A stretch of DNA of 64,000 bases from Membranipora membranacea. Taxonomy: Eukaryota; Bryozoa; Gymnolaemata; Cheilostomatida; Membraniporidae. The notes under the pieces are model-generated. The model had not been told where the DNA came from, did no database searches, and was given only the letters and a program-made list of their open reading frames with translations. Made by a program: the position numbers and the translations under genes. The DNA lies in the NCBI GenBank assembly GCA_914767715.1, contig OU612065.1:8558001-8622000 (forward strand). Direction: 5' to 3'. How positions within the stretch are numbered: the first letter of the stretch is position 1; every line of letters starts with the position of its first letter. Below, one piece after another: positions 37,301-50,159 of this stretch.

Positions 37301-40300
37301 AAATTGGTTCAAATTAGATGTAGGGAAGACCTAACAATTTGAATAAGGGGCATAGATTTATTTGAAGGAATTTGAATGCGTATTTTGTTAAAAAAGATCT
37401 GATCGGCCTATCGCATTTCTGCGGATTGATCACACCAATAAAATTAAAATAATTTGAAAGATGATCTAGTGACAATATTGAAACAAATTAAGAAATCACA
37501 ACAACACTGCACACTCAAACAGGTTACAGTAGTTAGTTGGCGCATGCTCAGGCAGTTAGTTACTCACGGAGGAAGCATTCTATGCAAGAGATTTTCGGTT
37601 TTCTTTTTCTCAGCCATAAGTTGAGCTGTTCTTTCATCAACTAAATCCTCAAGTCTCATTTGATATCTCTCCATTATAGTTAGTATATTATCAACTATAC
37701 TACGACCATTCCTGATTAGTACCACAACAATGTAAATCATTTTGAAGTTTTTTCGCTGATACATTGTCTGTGTGTATGGCAATGAGTTATTTCTGTGCTG
37801 ACTCCTAATCCCTGGAGTTGCTTTAGATGGCAAAGCATATTATAAGTTGAGAGATTTGAACTCATAGCAGAAAAGATTAATAGAGTATTTACAACAGAGG
37901 GATTCATTAACAAAAAATAGAAGGAGAATGATTCAAACATTTCTCTTCTCGTACTCACAGTATAGCTCTGAATGGTTTCAGTTGGCTGTTTAAAATGTGG
38001 AAATCTGGTCGTTGCTTTGGTGGATTCTGCCAACATGAGATCATGGTATTTTTCAAGTAGTCTTCACAACACAGCCATGATGTTTCTGGCACGTAATTTC
38101 CGGATGCCTTTTTCTCTATCAATGCTAAATATGAAGATTTTTAGCATAAATGAATGAATGTGGTAAGCTATATACTATCTGAGATGAAAACTTCAATGTA
38201 ACATAACTGTCTTGGTGCCATTGCTTGCACGACTGATGGATTATTGTTCTGTACAGTAATACACTGCATTCACAAGAAAGACATTGTTTTAAAAGGTCTT
38301 TTTTTTGAGACGCATAGTTCTAGAATTTTCACATATGAGACACAGTGCACCGTATCAAGAAGGTGAGACACTCTGACCAGCAATCTTGAGAAATTTAAGG
38401 ACTTACTGATGAGTTACTTGCAAGGCATAAACACTTAGAGACACATGTAGCTGCCCTACCACCGATTCTTGGTATGTTGTGGTAGATGAAATATTATCTG
38501 AGTTTGAAACGCTCTTTGTTTGATGCAATGCCACTGATATGACAAATAATCCAGGACAGCATTCACAGATTTCTCTAATGATAGTTTGCCCTCAGTGCAT
38601 CTATTGACAGTTACATTGTACCCGAAGCGCTGTACTTTTATATCACTGACCTTGTAAGTCCTTGTCAGTGTAATGATATCCCGTACCATATGGTCCACGT
38701 TTACCGATCAACTCATACAGGATAATTCCAAACGAGTAGATGTCCGCTTTCTGTGACGCCATTTCTTTGTAGTTGATAATTTCCGGTGAACACCACAGCA
38801 TGTCTTCATATGAAAATGAAAGCGAAGTTTTGACAATAAAACAAGGAACCATATATTTTGTTTGAGTGTCAAAACATGATTAGATTGGGTCCTTCCTTTC
38901 ATGCTGCCAGCAACAGGTTAAAGTTTGTGATACCGTCCGTGATTAATGAATAACCAGTGATAATTTCATCTGACATCTAAAAACAGCTTTAATTTGGAAG
39001 AAATCTCGTTTATCACACAAAAGTACCTTCTACGCAGATTAGCCACTATGACATTTGACAAGGTCTTTACAAACCTTGAGGCATGGCATGTTCTTTCCCA
39101 GAAAGTGAACCAAAATACATGCCTATTTCTGGTTTAGCGTTATATAATGTGCCATCAGGGTTAGGGCAGTCCCTGTAATACAAATGACCTTCTGCTAGGT
39201 TAAATCCAATGGCAGTCGATGTATGTACGTCTTTCGCTTGCTTACCTCTGTCTTTCTTGAACATTGTACGGACATGTGGTAATCCGAAGTCAGATAGCTT
39301 GACGACCCACCGCGCTGTCACTAAGCAGTTTCTACTCTTCAGATTGCCGTGTACTCCGAGTATGCTCTTATGAAGGAACATCATACCTTTTATTATGTCA
39401 CACATAAGGGAAGCGGTGAACGTCTCGTCTAAGTTCCCGGGCTCATACATCAAAATCTCCTGCTCATCATACAGAAATATAATATCATGATCATAATGAA
39501 GACAACACCATGCAGGTGTAATCTATCCTCACACAAATGAGTGCGATATGCCAGTTGTCATTCACACAATAAATACTCTAACCATCTACTGAGTGGCAGA
39601 TGTACGCAAATAATGAAACCATGGATTGATATAATATCATTTCGTAAACCCAGTAATAGAAGTGGTTAAATACATATATATTCTAATCCTATAAAATGTA
39701 GTATTAACTGTTTACATTTCTCTAAAAATTACCTCCAGACTCCCTTTGATACAGTACTCGATAACCAGGACAAACTCAAGCTGACTCACACATACTCCAT
39801 GAAATGTAGCCAAATTCTCATGGTGTAGACTCGTCATCTAATAATAAGAACACAAGTGCAATATTCAGCTGATGGTACGGAAAAAGAAAAAGAATTATCA
39901 AATTATAGAATTCCAAATAAGTTTTCAGACATTTATCAAAATAACATTGTGCTGCAGCAGATATATATCTCTTTCATGGCTCACGACTGTCATCAAGTGT
40001 GCCACAAAAGAATATATATTTTGTTGACTGACCCTTTAAGTCTTATGCAGTGGACAGCGGTGTCTATGGCATTGAGCTCGGGATATTTGGATCTGTGGAT
40101 TGTGAAGTAGACTCATAGATTCATATTAAAATAACGTTTGTAAAAAAATACTGCATGTTCCCTATAAGTTATGTCCCTAGTGCCCAATACTCACCACATC
40201 CAAGTCTTTACTGATTGCTTTAGTAAGCAGGAATCCATTACTAGACCATCTCTTGAGCGCGACGGGCTGCTCTCTATAATATCCAAAGTCAATGACAGGA

Positions 40301-43300
40301 CAGCCGCTGCCACTGTCAAATATCGGGTCCAGCTCAACCTGCAGTAATCGGCGAGAAACTTATTATGAAATACACCAATAGGCTAAAATTATACTGCTGT
40401 AACTATGCCACTGTCACCTTTGTCAGATTTTCATAATTTTTATATTTTGGCAAGATTAGTAAAAGTAGTTTGCCCATATAGATCTCCTCTATAGCGATTG
40501 AAAAGTGCATCATTGTATAAATTGTTATTATTCGCAAGTGAATTAAACTTCTCACCGCTGACATCCCATCTTCGGGCTGGAAAGGGCTGATCTCATTAAA
40601 TGAAATGTGCCAAGACTTGGGCATATTTCTTTTTCCCCTGCGATGAAAGCCCAGCTTATAGTATATGAATACAATAATCCCAATAAAGAGGATCAGCGCT
40701 AGAATAACACAGAGAATTATCAGAGCTGTTGTTGATGCCATCTTATCTGCTGAAAATAAAATAAATTCATGAATGTTTACTGCTAGCCAGAACTGAGATA
40801 ACATGTTTTTTCTTTGACTACCTTCCCCTTCTCCTGCATAAGCAATCCTGTTCACTCACCCCAAGCATCGTAAACAGATGAGAAGACAAAAATAACTAAT
40901 GCTTTTCTACATAGGCTTAATGAACTTCGTAATTTCTTTTTATTATTAAGTCTTAGTTGGTTGAAAAAAAACCTGTGAAAATGTAGCATTCATTTGGGGT
41001 CAAACTTTAACTGTAACAGTATCACATCTTCATAATTGTGCTTGTATCAGTAACAAGTTGTCAGTTTTTAAAATGCCGCATGTCTTGGAGAGGCTCAGTG
41101 ATACCTAACATACCCCTATCCTTAGTTGAGATTTCAGGTTTAGGGTTCTTAGTTGAGTTTGATGATGAGAAACAAGGTCTTGTCTGTATGACCTGAAAAA
41201 AAGGAATGAAAAGGTGAAAATTAAAGAAAAAGGTTTTGTGCAGTTTTAGTGGTGCCCTGTTGATAAAATAAGATCTCCTGTAATGTAGATTTACTAGTTG
41301 GCAGTTTTTCTTACCCAGCTGTGGTGTGATTGATTAAAATCTCCGATCAGGTGGAATGTGTAATCATCGCTCTCATCAGCCTGTGATTTCTCAGATGGTG
41401 CACAATTTCTGAACCCTTCCGCTGAGGGTGAGGCCAACTGGTAGAGACTAAACTTTCCGAGACTCCAATTCTCCCCATCCAAGCAATAACTGCTTTCTAC
41501 GCCTGTAAAAACGGTTGCACTAACAATTGATTGGTTTGCTGTAAAATAATCATTACCTTTTTATCAGAAATAGTTCCGGATAGTCCTCGGTGACATAGCA
41601 TAGACATAACGAATCACGATCTACCAACTTCTCTTCTCATCTACAATCCATCATTTGCCATCTACATTTTTTCCAGCCTACCTTTGACACATTGATGTCG
41701 TAATGAGTTGATAACTTGATGTGTCTGTTGATCTATAGTGAGAGCATGGTTGCTCTCCTCACGTGGTTCAGCTCTCACCTTAGCCCGAGCCTTCTGGAAG
41801 ATTGACAGACTATCTTTGTACATCATCATTTCTGATTGCTATAATATAACATAAAAAGTTTAGAAATGTCAATAAGGACTCAAATCAGAGGTGATACCGT
41901 GGATGTGCTTTGAGAGTATATCATCGAAATGTCAGATTCCAAAAATAATAATTCGGTGTGCCCAAGGGTGATTAATATATCCTTGGACCGCACAATGGCC
42001 TTCATGTGGGACCTAGCAAGCGGGTCAGAGCAATGTTTTTGACGAAGGAAGCCGCAGCCATTGCCATATTATAAAATCTGTTTTGATATTCAGAGATAGA
42101 CATTCTTTATTTTGCCTCAGATGTTGGCACACTACCTGTGTTGATTCTGTTGATGGCTGAAGGAAAAACAGCTTGCTTTCATAATTTGAACTATGTAAGA
42201 GCTCCAAATCTGAAAGTAAAAATAACATGCAGTACCCAACGATTTGAGGCAACTCATTCGCTTAATGAGTTTCAGGGAAGACAATAACAAGGTAACACAG
42301 TTTCTATGCATATATATATGTATATATGTATATATTTATATATATATATATACTTTTATTGTCAGCAACAACTCATTATTACTAATCTTTTTCATGATGT
42401 GACATAAATGGCAAAAAACAAAAATAATACAAACAAAGATTCAACAAAAATTAAGACTATGCCAATAAACTGAAAAAATGTTGAATTAGCCTTTATTTAT
42501 TTAAAGTAAGAGTGCGTCTCAAAGTTATGGGTAAAATATTAAAGTTTGTTGCTATTTTGTGGTTTAAGTTGTCTAATGGAGGTTTAAGTAAGCGTGTATC
42601 TCTTCTTGGAAATCAGTGTGGTGAGGTAACGGAATAAATCTGAGATGTATGGAGGGGATAAATTATTTAGAGCCTTAAATCCCGTAACGCAAGTCAAATA
42701 CTTGCTTAGTATTATTTTTTTTAAATATATATGTATATATTGCATGAAACTTCTTTTTTTCTGATTACCAGGTCCTGGAAAAATAATTAAGCCTGATTGA
42801 CATATTTCTGAGGTTTTGTAAGCGTAAGATACATACACAGCTCATTCGGATTGATATGCTCTTTGGTTGCCAGAAGGACAGCAGTCCAGTTTACAAACTT
42901 GTGAAGTTCAGCCTGCACCCAGGTGCCGATGTGATCCGGCTTGCCATAAACCAGTAAAACCTCACCTACAAACAATTGTGAGAGAGATAAAATGAAAATC
43001 TGCTCCAATTCATCAGATAACAAGCATAACGACTTTTTTTAGAGAATTTTCAAGTGGGTTTTTTGTTAGGTAAGGGGTTTTTGATACAAGGTGGTATATG
43101 CTGTCATGTAAACTTGAGCTACGGAGTAAAACATTCCTTGTATGATACCTCTGTCAATCTGTTAAACTGTTGACAGTTATGTTTTAAAACATCAGTTTGA
43201 CTATTGAAAAATGAACTGTCCGATAGCTACCAAATCTCTCCAATTCATAAAGGTTAATGAACTAATATAACCAATAACAGCACCAGAACTCATATTTTGT

Positions 43301-46300
43301 CAATTCAATAATAATAAATAGCCAACATGATCAACTAAAGTGGTATTATTATAGCGAAGAGCCGTTTTAAGTAGATAATTCCTTCTAAAGATAGAAGACA
43401 GGTAGGATTAGCATACAGGATCACTTTCAGATTGTGACACTGCTATGGATAGCGATTAATACAGGGAGGGTGGGATTAATACATTCAAAAAATCTAAATT
43501 GGTTGGTAATTGTACTCTCTTTTCAAAAAAGAACACAACTACCATTATTAAAGGTGATACTGATGGGAGCAGGGAGGGTGGTGACCGGCGCACTAACCAA
43601 CGGAGCCACCTCCTATTCCTGGGTGGGAGGTTGGGTGGATGTGCTATAGATTATATTTTGTATTGTCAAACAAGGAGTGCTTTACTAGCAGTGTCAAGCA
43701 TTATTGTACAAAGCATGATATATTTCCTAACAATGTGCGGTACAAAAGGGGGGTTTGCCATGGGATTCTAATATGATCAGGTTAGGTGAGTGCAAAGCAA
43801 ACTGATGTTGTTAACTAAACTCATTACCGTCAGTGAGGGATGGATCGGTACAGTTGTTTGGGCACCACTGATCCAAGTGATACGGATCTGAATTAAACAC
43901 AATGACATGTCAGGATCCACAACAAAGTAGAATATGAAGTGAATGGAGAACTTTACATGGGGTATCTGCTAACAATTAGTGCGTCCTGATAGGATTTCTT
44001 GTTCATGAAAGTAATGACATCATCTTCGACTGTCTCTAAAAATGATATTGTGTCAATAGAAACTTTTATGAGCTCATTTCAAACACAGTCACTATCTATA
44101 CCTTGATCGGGCTTTTCAGTGCAGTTGGTAAAACACCATTCTGTAGGAATACCTCTGTAGGTCAGATCTTTTTGCATTTGTCGCATAGAGCTTGAATCTG
44201 CTCCATGGGCATTGGTGACAACCAGCTTTGGTCTGTCTGTGCTGTAACTGTAACCATCCTCCCTCTTCCAGTCTGTTAGCAGGTTCGCAGTAAAGTATAT
44301 ACTCTGTATATATGGTATGAGTGAGAACACGCTGGCATCGAGTCTAACGTGAGACCAGTACATGCTATTGGTGCGCATGTTAGCAGTCTCCTCATCAGGG
44401 CAACCCTATAAAATACATACCGATATGCATCAAAAACAAGCTAGGTACGGATTAATAATACTATCATAAACATGAAGTCTATAGGACATCTTCCTATCTA
44501 TAGCAAGAAAGCATTTCAAACAGGTACAAAAGTCCATCGGTAAACTAAAAGCATGAAAATTACCGTGGCCTTGGCATTTCATGAAAAAATACCTGGAATG
44601 TTACGCTTGATCACATACGGCAAATCTAGTATATAACTTTATTTACTTTTTTATTTTGACAGATTGAATGTAACTATTACACATGATATTTATTTGTCGA
44701 GACCAACCTATTTTATCTGCATGGCTTAATTCGATATTTTTATATTCTGCTCGCTTGGTGTATAACAAATTTCAACTAGAAAGGTTGGTGTATTAGCAGT
44801 TAGTAACTTCAGACCCCAGATCGTATGAGGATGTGACATTGGAATATTGTTAGAGGTTAAAGGTACATCGACGCAGCCAGAACTTTGTGCACTGACAAAG
44901 GATCTATTTTGTTCTGTTATTGGTGACCTTTTTATGCAAACACAGAATTCCCTTAGGCCTAAATTATTTAAACTCAAGAAGCAATTCATGTTTTACCACT
45001 AATGCCTAACAAAATGAAAGCGTAGTAAAGCACAGACCACTGTGAATTGGTTTAGAATTCTTAATTGGATGCAATTTAATTCAATATTACTACATTTAAA
45101 TGTCATCATAATTATGCAGGCTTGCTAAAATCAATTATCAGCCTATTTGACATCAAATGTTTTGCAATTATTTCAAAGAAAAGCTGGCAGCTCTTAATCT
45201 AGATGGTTTATAATGCTTCATATGTTTTGTGGTCGTAATTAGTACTCTTCATCAGCGTATATACATGGCAACAGCTGAGGATGCAACTTGCTGTCACCAA
45301 TCTCCATCTGTCTAGTGCCACTCAAACCCTACTACACTACAGTACATGGTAGTATATACGGGAGCGGTTCAGTTCCAATTCGCCAGTCATCACTACAAGA
45401 TAACTGTGTCCAAGTCAGCGATGACGATATCCCAGCGGTACGTCCAGTGTATTCTGATTCACAACATCAAGTATATTGTGTTCATGTCTCAAGGGTAAAG
45501 ACATCCCATGGGTTCATAGCATTTTTAAATCAGACAGGCATTGGGCAGCTTATCGTTTTTGTCTAATTGACAATAGGATAATAACAAGTATTGTAACAGT
45601 AAACAATGCCTAGCGATATTGCTTGTTAGTTACCAGAGGAAGAATAACCATAATTTATTGTGCTTACGTTTGCGAACCTCACGCTACCATTTCTTTTTGC
45701 CCTTTTGAAGATTGAAACTTGGGTAAAAGTGTGTAAGGAAAATAAGGGGCGGACATCTTAAAATATTGTAATATGGTAAAAAAGTTGAGACGATTCACCC
45801 AGATTTGGTGATTTTAGATTGAATTTTAGATTATGAAAGACAACGTTCTCAACAGCTTGATAACAAATTTAGCGTAACAAGCTCATTTGGTACTATTTGG
45901 AAAGTAGAAATATAACCCAAAGCCCGAAATGCTATGCGGTACCTCATTCCTTATAACTATGTGGTGAAACAAGAAACGTAACTACCTTGTAAAAAGTCAT
46001 GAGATAAAATTGATAAATGAAAAGTGTCTCTTATCTAGATTTTAAAAACAGGAAAAACTTTATGTCCTGGAATTTATTTGGATATTTTTTCCGCTCAGTT
46101 CATAAATACGTGATTCCAGTTTTGTGAGATAAGGCAGTGATTTTAGTGAAAATCAAGAACTTGTCTCTTTAACCACTTGGGGACATGTCTGCAAACTAGG
46201 AGATTTACAATGTTTTTCTCAAGCTTGATGTCCAATGAAATAATAGCTCCTATTTAACAGCCCATCATGACAATGATGTTAAAGTAAAGCTGTGATGTTA

Positions 46301-47088
46301 CCGTTGTGAATGCTGGTATATTCCAGGCCGCTGCTAGCTCCAGAGGTGTTGCACATCTTGTGAATGACCCAAATAAACCCTCAAGTCGTCTCTCCGCCCA
46401 GGCTGCAGTAAGTGATGCTGTGGTGGAGAGCGAAGATGAGTTACTCGCTCTAATCCACACCACCTCCAGGCTGTCATCATGACGAGACAACACTTCAGTG
46501 GTGATCTGAGCGAGCCTGAAATCACAGAGTCAGTGGTCAGACATGAAATGGTACCTGGTACTTAACAATAGGTTAGTGGCCTTATAATACAACATTCATC
46601 AAATATACAATATAAGTTATTCCATGAATGAAAAACCGAATTTTGTATTTTTGATTGGTGCTGGAGGTTTTCATGATTTCAACCATAAGATAACATAAAT
46701 GTGATCTTTCTTAGTAACCAGTGCACCAAGCATTTTGTCAGCCAATGTAAGATTGACCTTGGTGATGTCAGAGGCTTTCGGACGGGGCAAAAGTCTGGCG
46801 ATGATTCAGTCAGAGCATACAGCAAAGTACTATGAGCATAAGAAGATACAAGAGGCGCTTTATTTGAAATCAAGATAATAGGTGGCAAATTACAGGCATG
46901 ATATTACACATTCTGTCTAAAGTAATATTTATTTACCTAACCAAATTCACTTATAGCTGATCAAATTTTACTCACCTATGAGAAGGTCCGGTAGGTGAAG
47001 TGACAATAGCTATCCTTGATGACGCGCTGACACTATTACAGATTAGCAGAGCGATCCATGAGATGATATATGAGCACTGAAAAGCCAT
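34356..47088 (-). CDS. Receptor (single-pass membrane) guanylyl cyclase
   Basis: Exons, minus order: 47088-46976, 46515-46302, 44405-44102, 43887-43828, 42965-42837, 42209-42136, 41838-41682, 41502-41315, 41192-41114, 40749-40556, 40338-40195, 39837-39733, 39459-39246, 38803-38651, 38124-37959, 37711-37568, 36480-36357, 36126-35877, 35617-35507, 35141-35043, 34795-34356; 1153 aa. A signal peptide ([20 protein letters not shown]) precedes a Cys-containing ligand-binding-type ectodomain to about residue 440, then a membrane helix at about 448-470. The kinase-homology domain (about 505-765) keeps VALK and SDFG but has HGNLKSRN in place of HRD, so it is a pseudokinase, as in natriuretic-peptide-type receptors. 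A dimerisation helix ([12 protein letters not shown]) leads to the cyclase domain (about 813-1007) with metal-binding Asp839 (FFSDICGFT) and Asp883 (ETVGDAY), and guanine-type Glu879. It makes cGMP from GTP; the ligand is unknown. A 79-nt candidate exon at 44035-43957 does not fit the frame. Divergent from PRCP. Confidence 0.92.
36649..36758. repeat. Inverted repeat in a guanylyl cyclase intron
   Basis: An 18-bp arm CAGCGGTTGCAACCTCAG (36649-36666) is complementary, with one mismatch, to 36741-36758. A further GCTGAGG/GGCTGCAACC motif lies just outside. Probably a small foldback insertion between the exons starting at 37711 and 36480. Confidence 0.75.
42305..42355. repeat. TA-rich microsatellite
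   Basis: A (TA)n/(ATATATG)n tract in a guanylyl cyclase intron. Similar short TA tracts occur near 12611, 15090 and 42725. Confidence 0.85.
42500..42720 (-). mobile_element. Retrotransposon remnant (C-terminal reverse transcriptase fragment)
   Basis: On the minus strand the stretch reads [20 protein letters not shown], closely resembling the conserved Y/FKxLNxLxPxYLxDLL segment near the C-terminus of many non-LTR reverse-transcriptase ORFs. After a frame change, [19 protein letters not shown] follows. It lies in the intron between the guanylyl cyclase exons at 42965-42837 and 42209-42136. It is short and broken, so it is a relic; boundaries are approximate. Confidence 0.6.
43957..44035 (-). 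other. Candidate 79-nt cassette exon of the guanylyl cyclase gene
   Basis: Bounded by an acceptor (ATTTTTAG) and a donor (GTAAAG), and open in the frame entering from exon 3 ([20 protein letters not shown]). Its length is not a multiple of three: including it makes the next exon (43887-43828) read into a stop. Skipping it joins exon 3 to that exon in the correct frame. It could be a regulated poison exon, or an ordinary exon with a sequencing indel. Confidence 0.5.
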
Positions 47089-50000
47089 ATTGTCTTACCG
47101 TGACTCCACTATGTAAATTGATATGGATGTCGAGGTCAACAGCTCTTACCACATTACTTTCATGGAATACTTGATAAAACCTCCTCGCAAAGAACAGCCT
47201 TCATCTTTTCTGCTTCATCGAGGAGCTTATCGAGTGTGATCTGAAATATAGAAATTTCCGGATAAGCTTGTATGGTGGCAAAAGACTACTGTGTGCCAGT
47301 TCAAAAATGGCTTTTCAACTGGAGATTTATCATAAATTCAATAAAATTATCAAATATTGATGAATTCAAGTTACGCTTAGACTACTCATAATAATGAATG
47401 GTTTATAAATTATTCAGAAAAACAATAAAGCACACTTGTAATATATCTCACTCTTTAAATTGTAAAAATTGAGCTTTCAGCTTCATTGCTTGGCATTAAA
47501 GCAAGAAATAATTACACCTATAGTATGTATGTCACGAGTAAAAATTAGATCCATAATTTGGCTGTAAAAACTGGATCGATGTCAGACACGGCTAAGATGC
47601 AGCATTCATGACCACAAACAAATAATGAGTTTTTACCTACTTGATGAGTTTTTACCCATACTTGGATACAGTTATATCTTCTATGTTTTTATCATCCAGG
47701 CCATTAGCTGATTAGCTCCTTTTGTCTTTCTGGAAATGAGAATGCTCCATTAGCGATATTAATTTTTTTCTCAGAATGATTCTCATCTGTTTGTCACGAT
47801 GTAGTTAATGACGAATAATGCATCTCCTTAAGATTCCTGCCGTCTCCACAGAATTCTAAATGTATGCACATATGACAAATGATAATGCATTACGTGCTGT
47901 ACAAACACTAGCCAGCTTGCATTCTTACATACCAGTTACTTCGTCAGAACATGCTGCCTTGCTGCCATAGAGTTCAAACTTGTCGATATATCTTTTATAC
48001 AATTTTGATTGACTTGAGGCAGCTAACTACTTGAGGATTTCTATTTGTTTAGCGAACCCTTGTGAATCGGTCTCAGCAGAAGAAGCAAATCTATATTTCA
48101 ATTGTTAAGTAGAAGTTAATGACGTCTATTATTAGGCTATTCCGACACTGTGTAGGGAATATTGCAACCAAAAAACAACTTTCATTGGCTGTATAAACAA
48201 TGGTTTAGAAAAATACGGTGTAAGTTTAGCAATTCTTTTGCACAGACACAGTCTAAATATACTCACATATGTCTGCGGTACGAGAAGGAAAAAAATACTG
48301 AGACTGATCTTATCAATGATATTGTGGATTAATTAAAATTGACCTCATTCCCACCTACCAGTGAAAGTGCTCAATCTGTAAAAGTGCTCAAACTGTATCA
48401 AGACTAAAAATAATTATAAATATTTCTGAAAGGAAATGTTTCCATCGAACCAACTTTTAAAAAACCTGTTTTGTAAATAGCACTAGCTTCAAACAACACA
48501 TGATTCTATGTCAGCATACTTTGAGACAGGATATAGGAAAAGTTAGGAACAATGAAGCAACATATAAGCCATTAACTGTCCGCTGCCATTATTTCCATTC
48601 GGTACACTTTGGCCTCTTCCGCTTCACCAATGAGAGGCGCTTTCACAAAAAAAGGGAGACAAGTCTAGGTCAAATCACTTCAGACTTACTTGTATGATTT
48701 TCCTGCCAAAGCTTACTGCATTACTGCATCATAGACATACAGGCCGTCAAGCTATCAGTCTTACTGGACTGCCTATTTCCCAATTGAATAAAACAATAAA
48801 CAACCTAACCGAACACCTTTTGATACCTGAACCCTTTAGGTTATTTGGAAAAAAAGAGCTATACATTCACAAGACTATGTAGTGATCAGTATAAAGAGTT
48901 GGTGACTTTTATTTTAACTTAATTTTTTTATGACTTTTATTTTTTTTGTGATTTACCATATGAAATAAAATACTATGAGGCTTGGTTCATCAGAAAGAAC
49001 AAGAAAATTTTAAAATTTTATTGAATACTCTCAAGAAAGAAGATTTTCATCGGACTTCCCTCAAAGGAAATTTTCAAATTTTTCACATCAAAGGTTTGGC
49101 TAATCGCTGACAACACTGATCATTAAATTTTGGCTATAGACTCAATGAATGCTTGTATACAAACTGCGTGATTGTAGTGACTTGTAATATTACATAAGCC
49201 TGATAATTAAACAATCCCTTGCCATGTCGTTGTATTTAGCTCCACAAAACCAGGAAGGTATTTCATGCCTCCAATATTCTCTCCACCTGTAACTATGAGC
49301 AGATAAATCCTATCTGAAATGACATTGTAATATGTGTGGTGAAAGCAAGGAGTTCGATGTCACATCAATCTCCTTGGCTAAGTTTAGCGTTGTATGGATC
49401 AGAGAAATATCGAGTGAGAGAAGTGTCAATACATAAGAGAAGTGGCTTTTTTTTCTTTGATAAATTCATACACATGGCTACCCTTCTTTTCCTATGGCCT
49501 GGCCACAAACTGCTGCCCAAAGTGCGAGTACTAGACAAAAATTGCAGAGGAACCATCAAAGTACAGACAGATGGTATCCTTTACCTAGCCAATGTGTTGG
49601 CTCTGATTGGTTGGTCACACCACCCAACCAATCAGATCAGAGCCAACAATTTGGCTAACCCTGACCATCAATGTTTGCAAATACCACAATCGGGATACAA
49701 GACGACAGGGATGAATGGCTCAATGCCACAGCTTGTAAAAGAAAAATATCCTTGTGTCTTTGGTGAAACAATTGTAATTGATAACAAATATGCCCTACCC
49801 CTTGGCCCTACTATTTGGTGCTCCGGTCCCTGTACTCAATGAACTACTCAGAACCATTGCTGCACCATTACTGCTCGACAAAAGAGCATTAATTACGTCC
49901 TGCCTCTCACATGTGTAAAATAATGGCGCTTGAAAGCTTTAATGAAACAAGACATATGATTGGTCTGAAAATGTATTTTCATTGGATAGCAAAGGTCAAG

Positions 50001-50159
50001 GTCAAGTTTATCATGTGACCAGAGAAGAAAATTTGTAAAACCCACAACTTATAAAAGTTAAATCTCTTCCTTGTTTTGGCACAAACAGTTCTATTTATAT
50101 GTGGTTCTATTCATACTTCTAGATATAAACTCTGGCTGCTGAACTGTCACCCAGCTGAA
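47089..50159. other. Divergent intergenic region between guanylyl cyclase and PRCP
   Basis: Should hold both promoters. A short minus-strand block at about 47240-47155, after a TTTCAG acceptor, reads LDKLLDEAEKMKAVLCEEVL and then stops; it could be a 5' exon or chance. A 168-codon plus frame at 49336-49842 overlaps a foldback repeat (49597-49649) and has no recognisable domain. No further gene seen. Confidence 0.5.
49597..49649. repeat. Imperfect hairpin
   Basis: TTGGCTCTGATTGGTTGG (49597-49614) pairs with CCAACCAATCAG..AGAGCCAA (from 49624), the right arm carrying a 3-bp insertion. Another member of the short-hairpin class seen across the window. Confidence 0.8.

Noticed and set aside
44726-44989. 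An 87-codon minus-strand frame in the large guanylyl cyclase intron
   Set aside because: It is not needed by the exon phases of the receptor and shows no match to the ligand-binding domain.
48560-48650. Minus-strand GEAEEAKVYRMEIM block resembling a flotillin-type repeat
   Set aside because: About 20 codons only, a weak acceptor, and no neighbouring flotillin exons; similarity of Glu/Ala-rich helices is uninformative.
49336-49842. A 168-codon plus-strand frame
   Set aside because: No recognisable domain, it contains a foldback repeat, and it lacks splice or codon signals; judged a chance frame.
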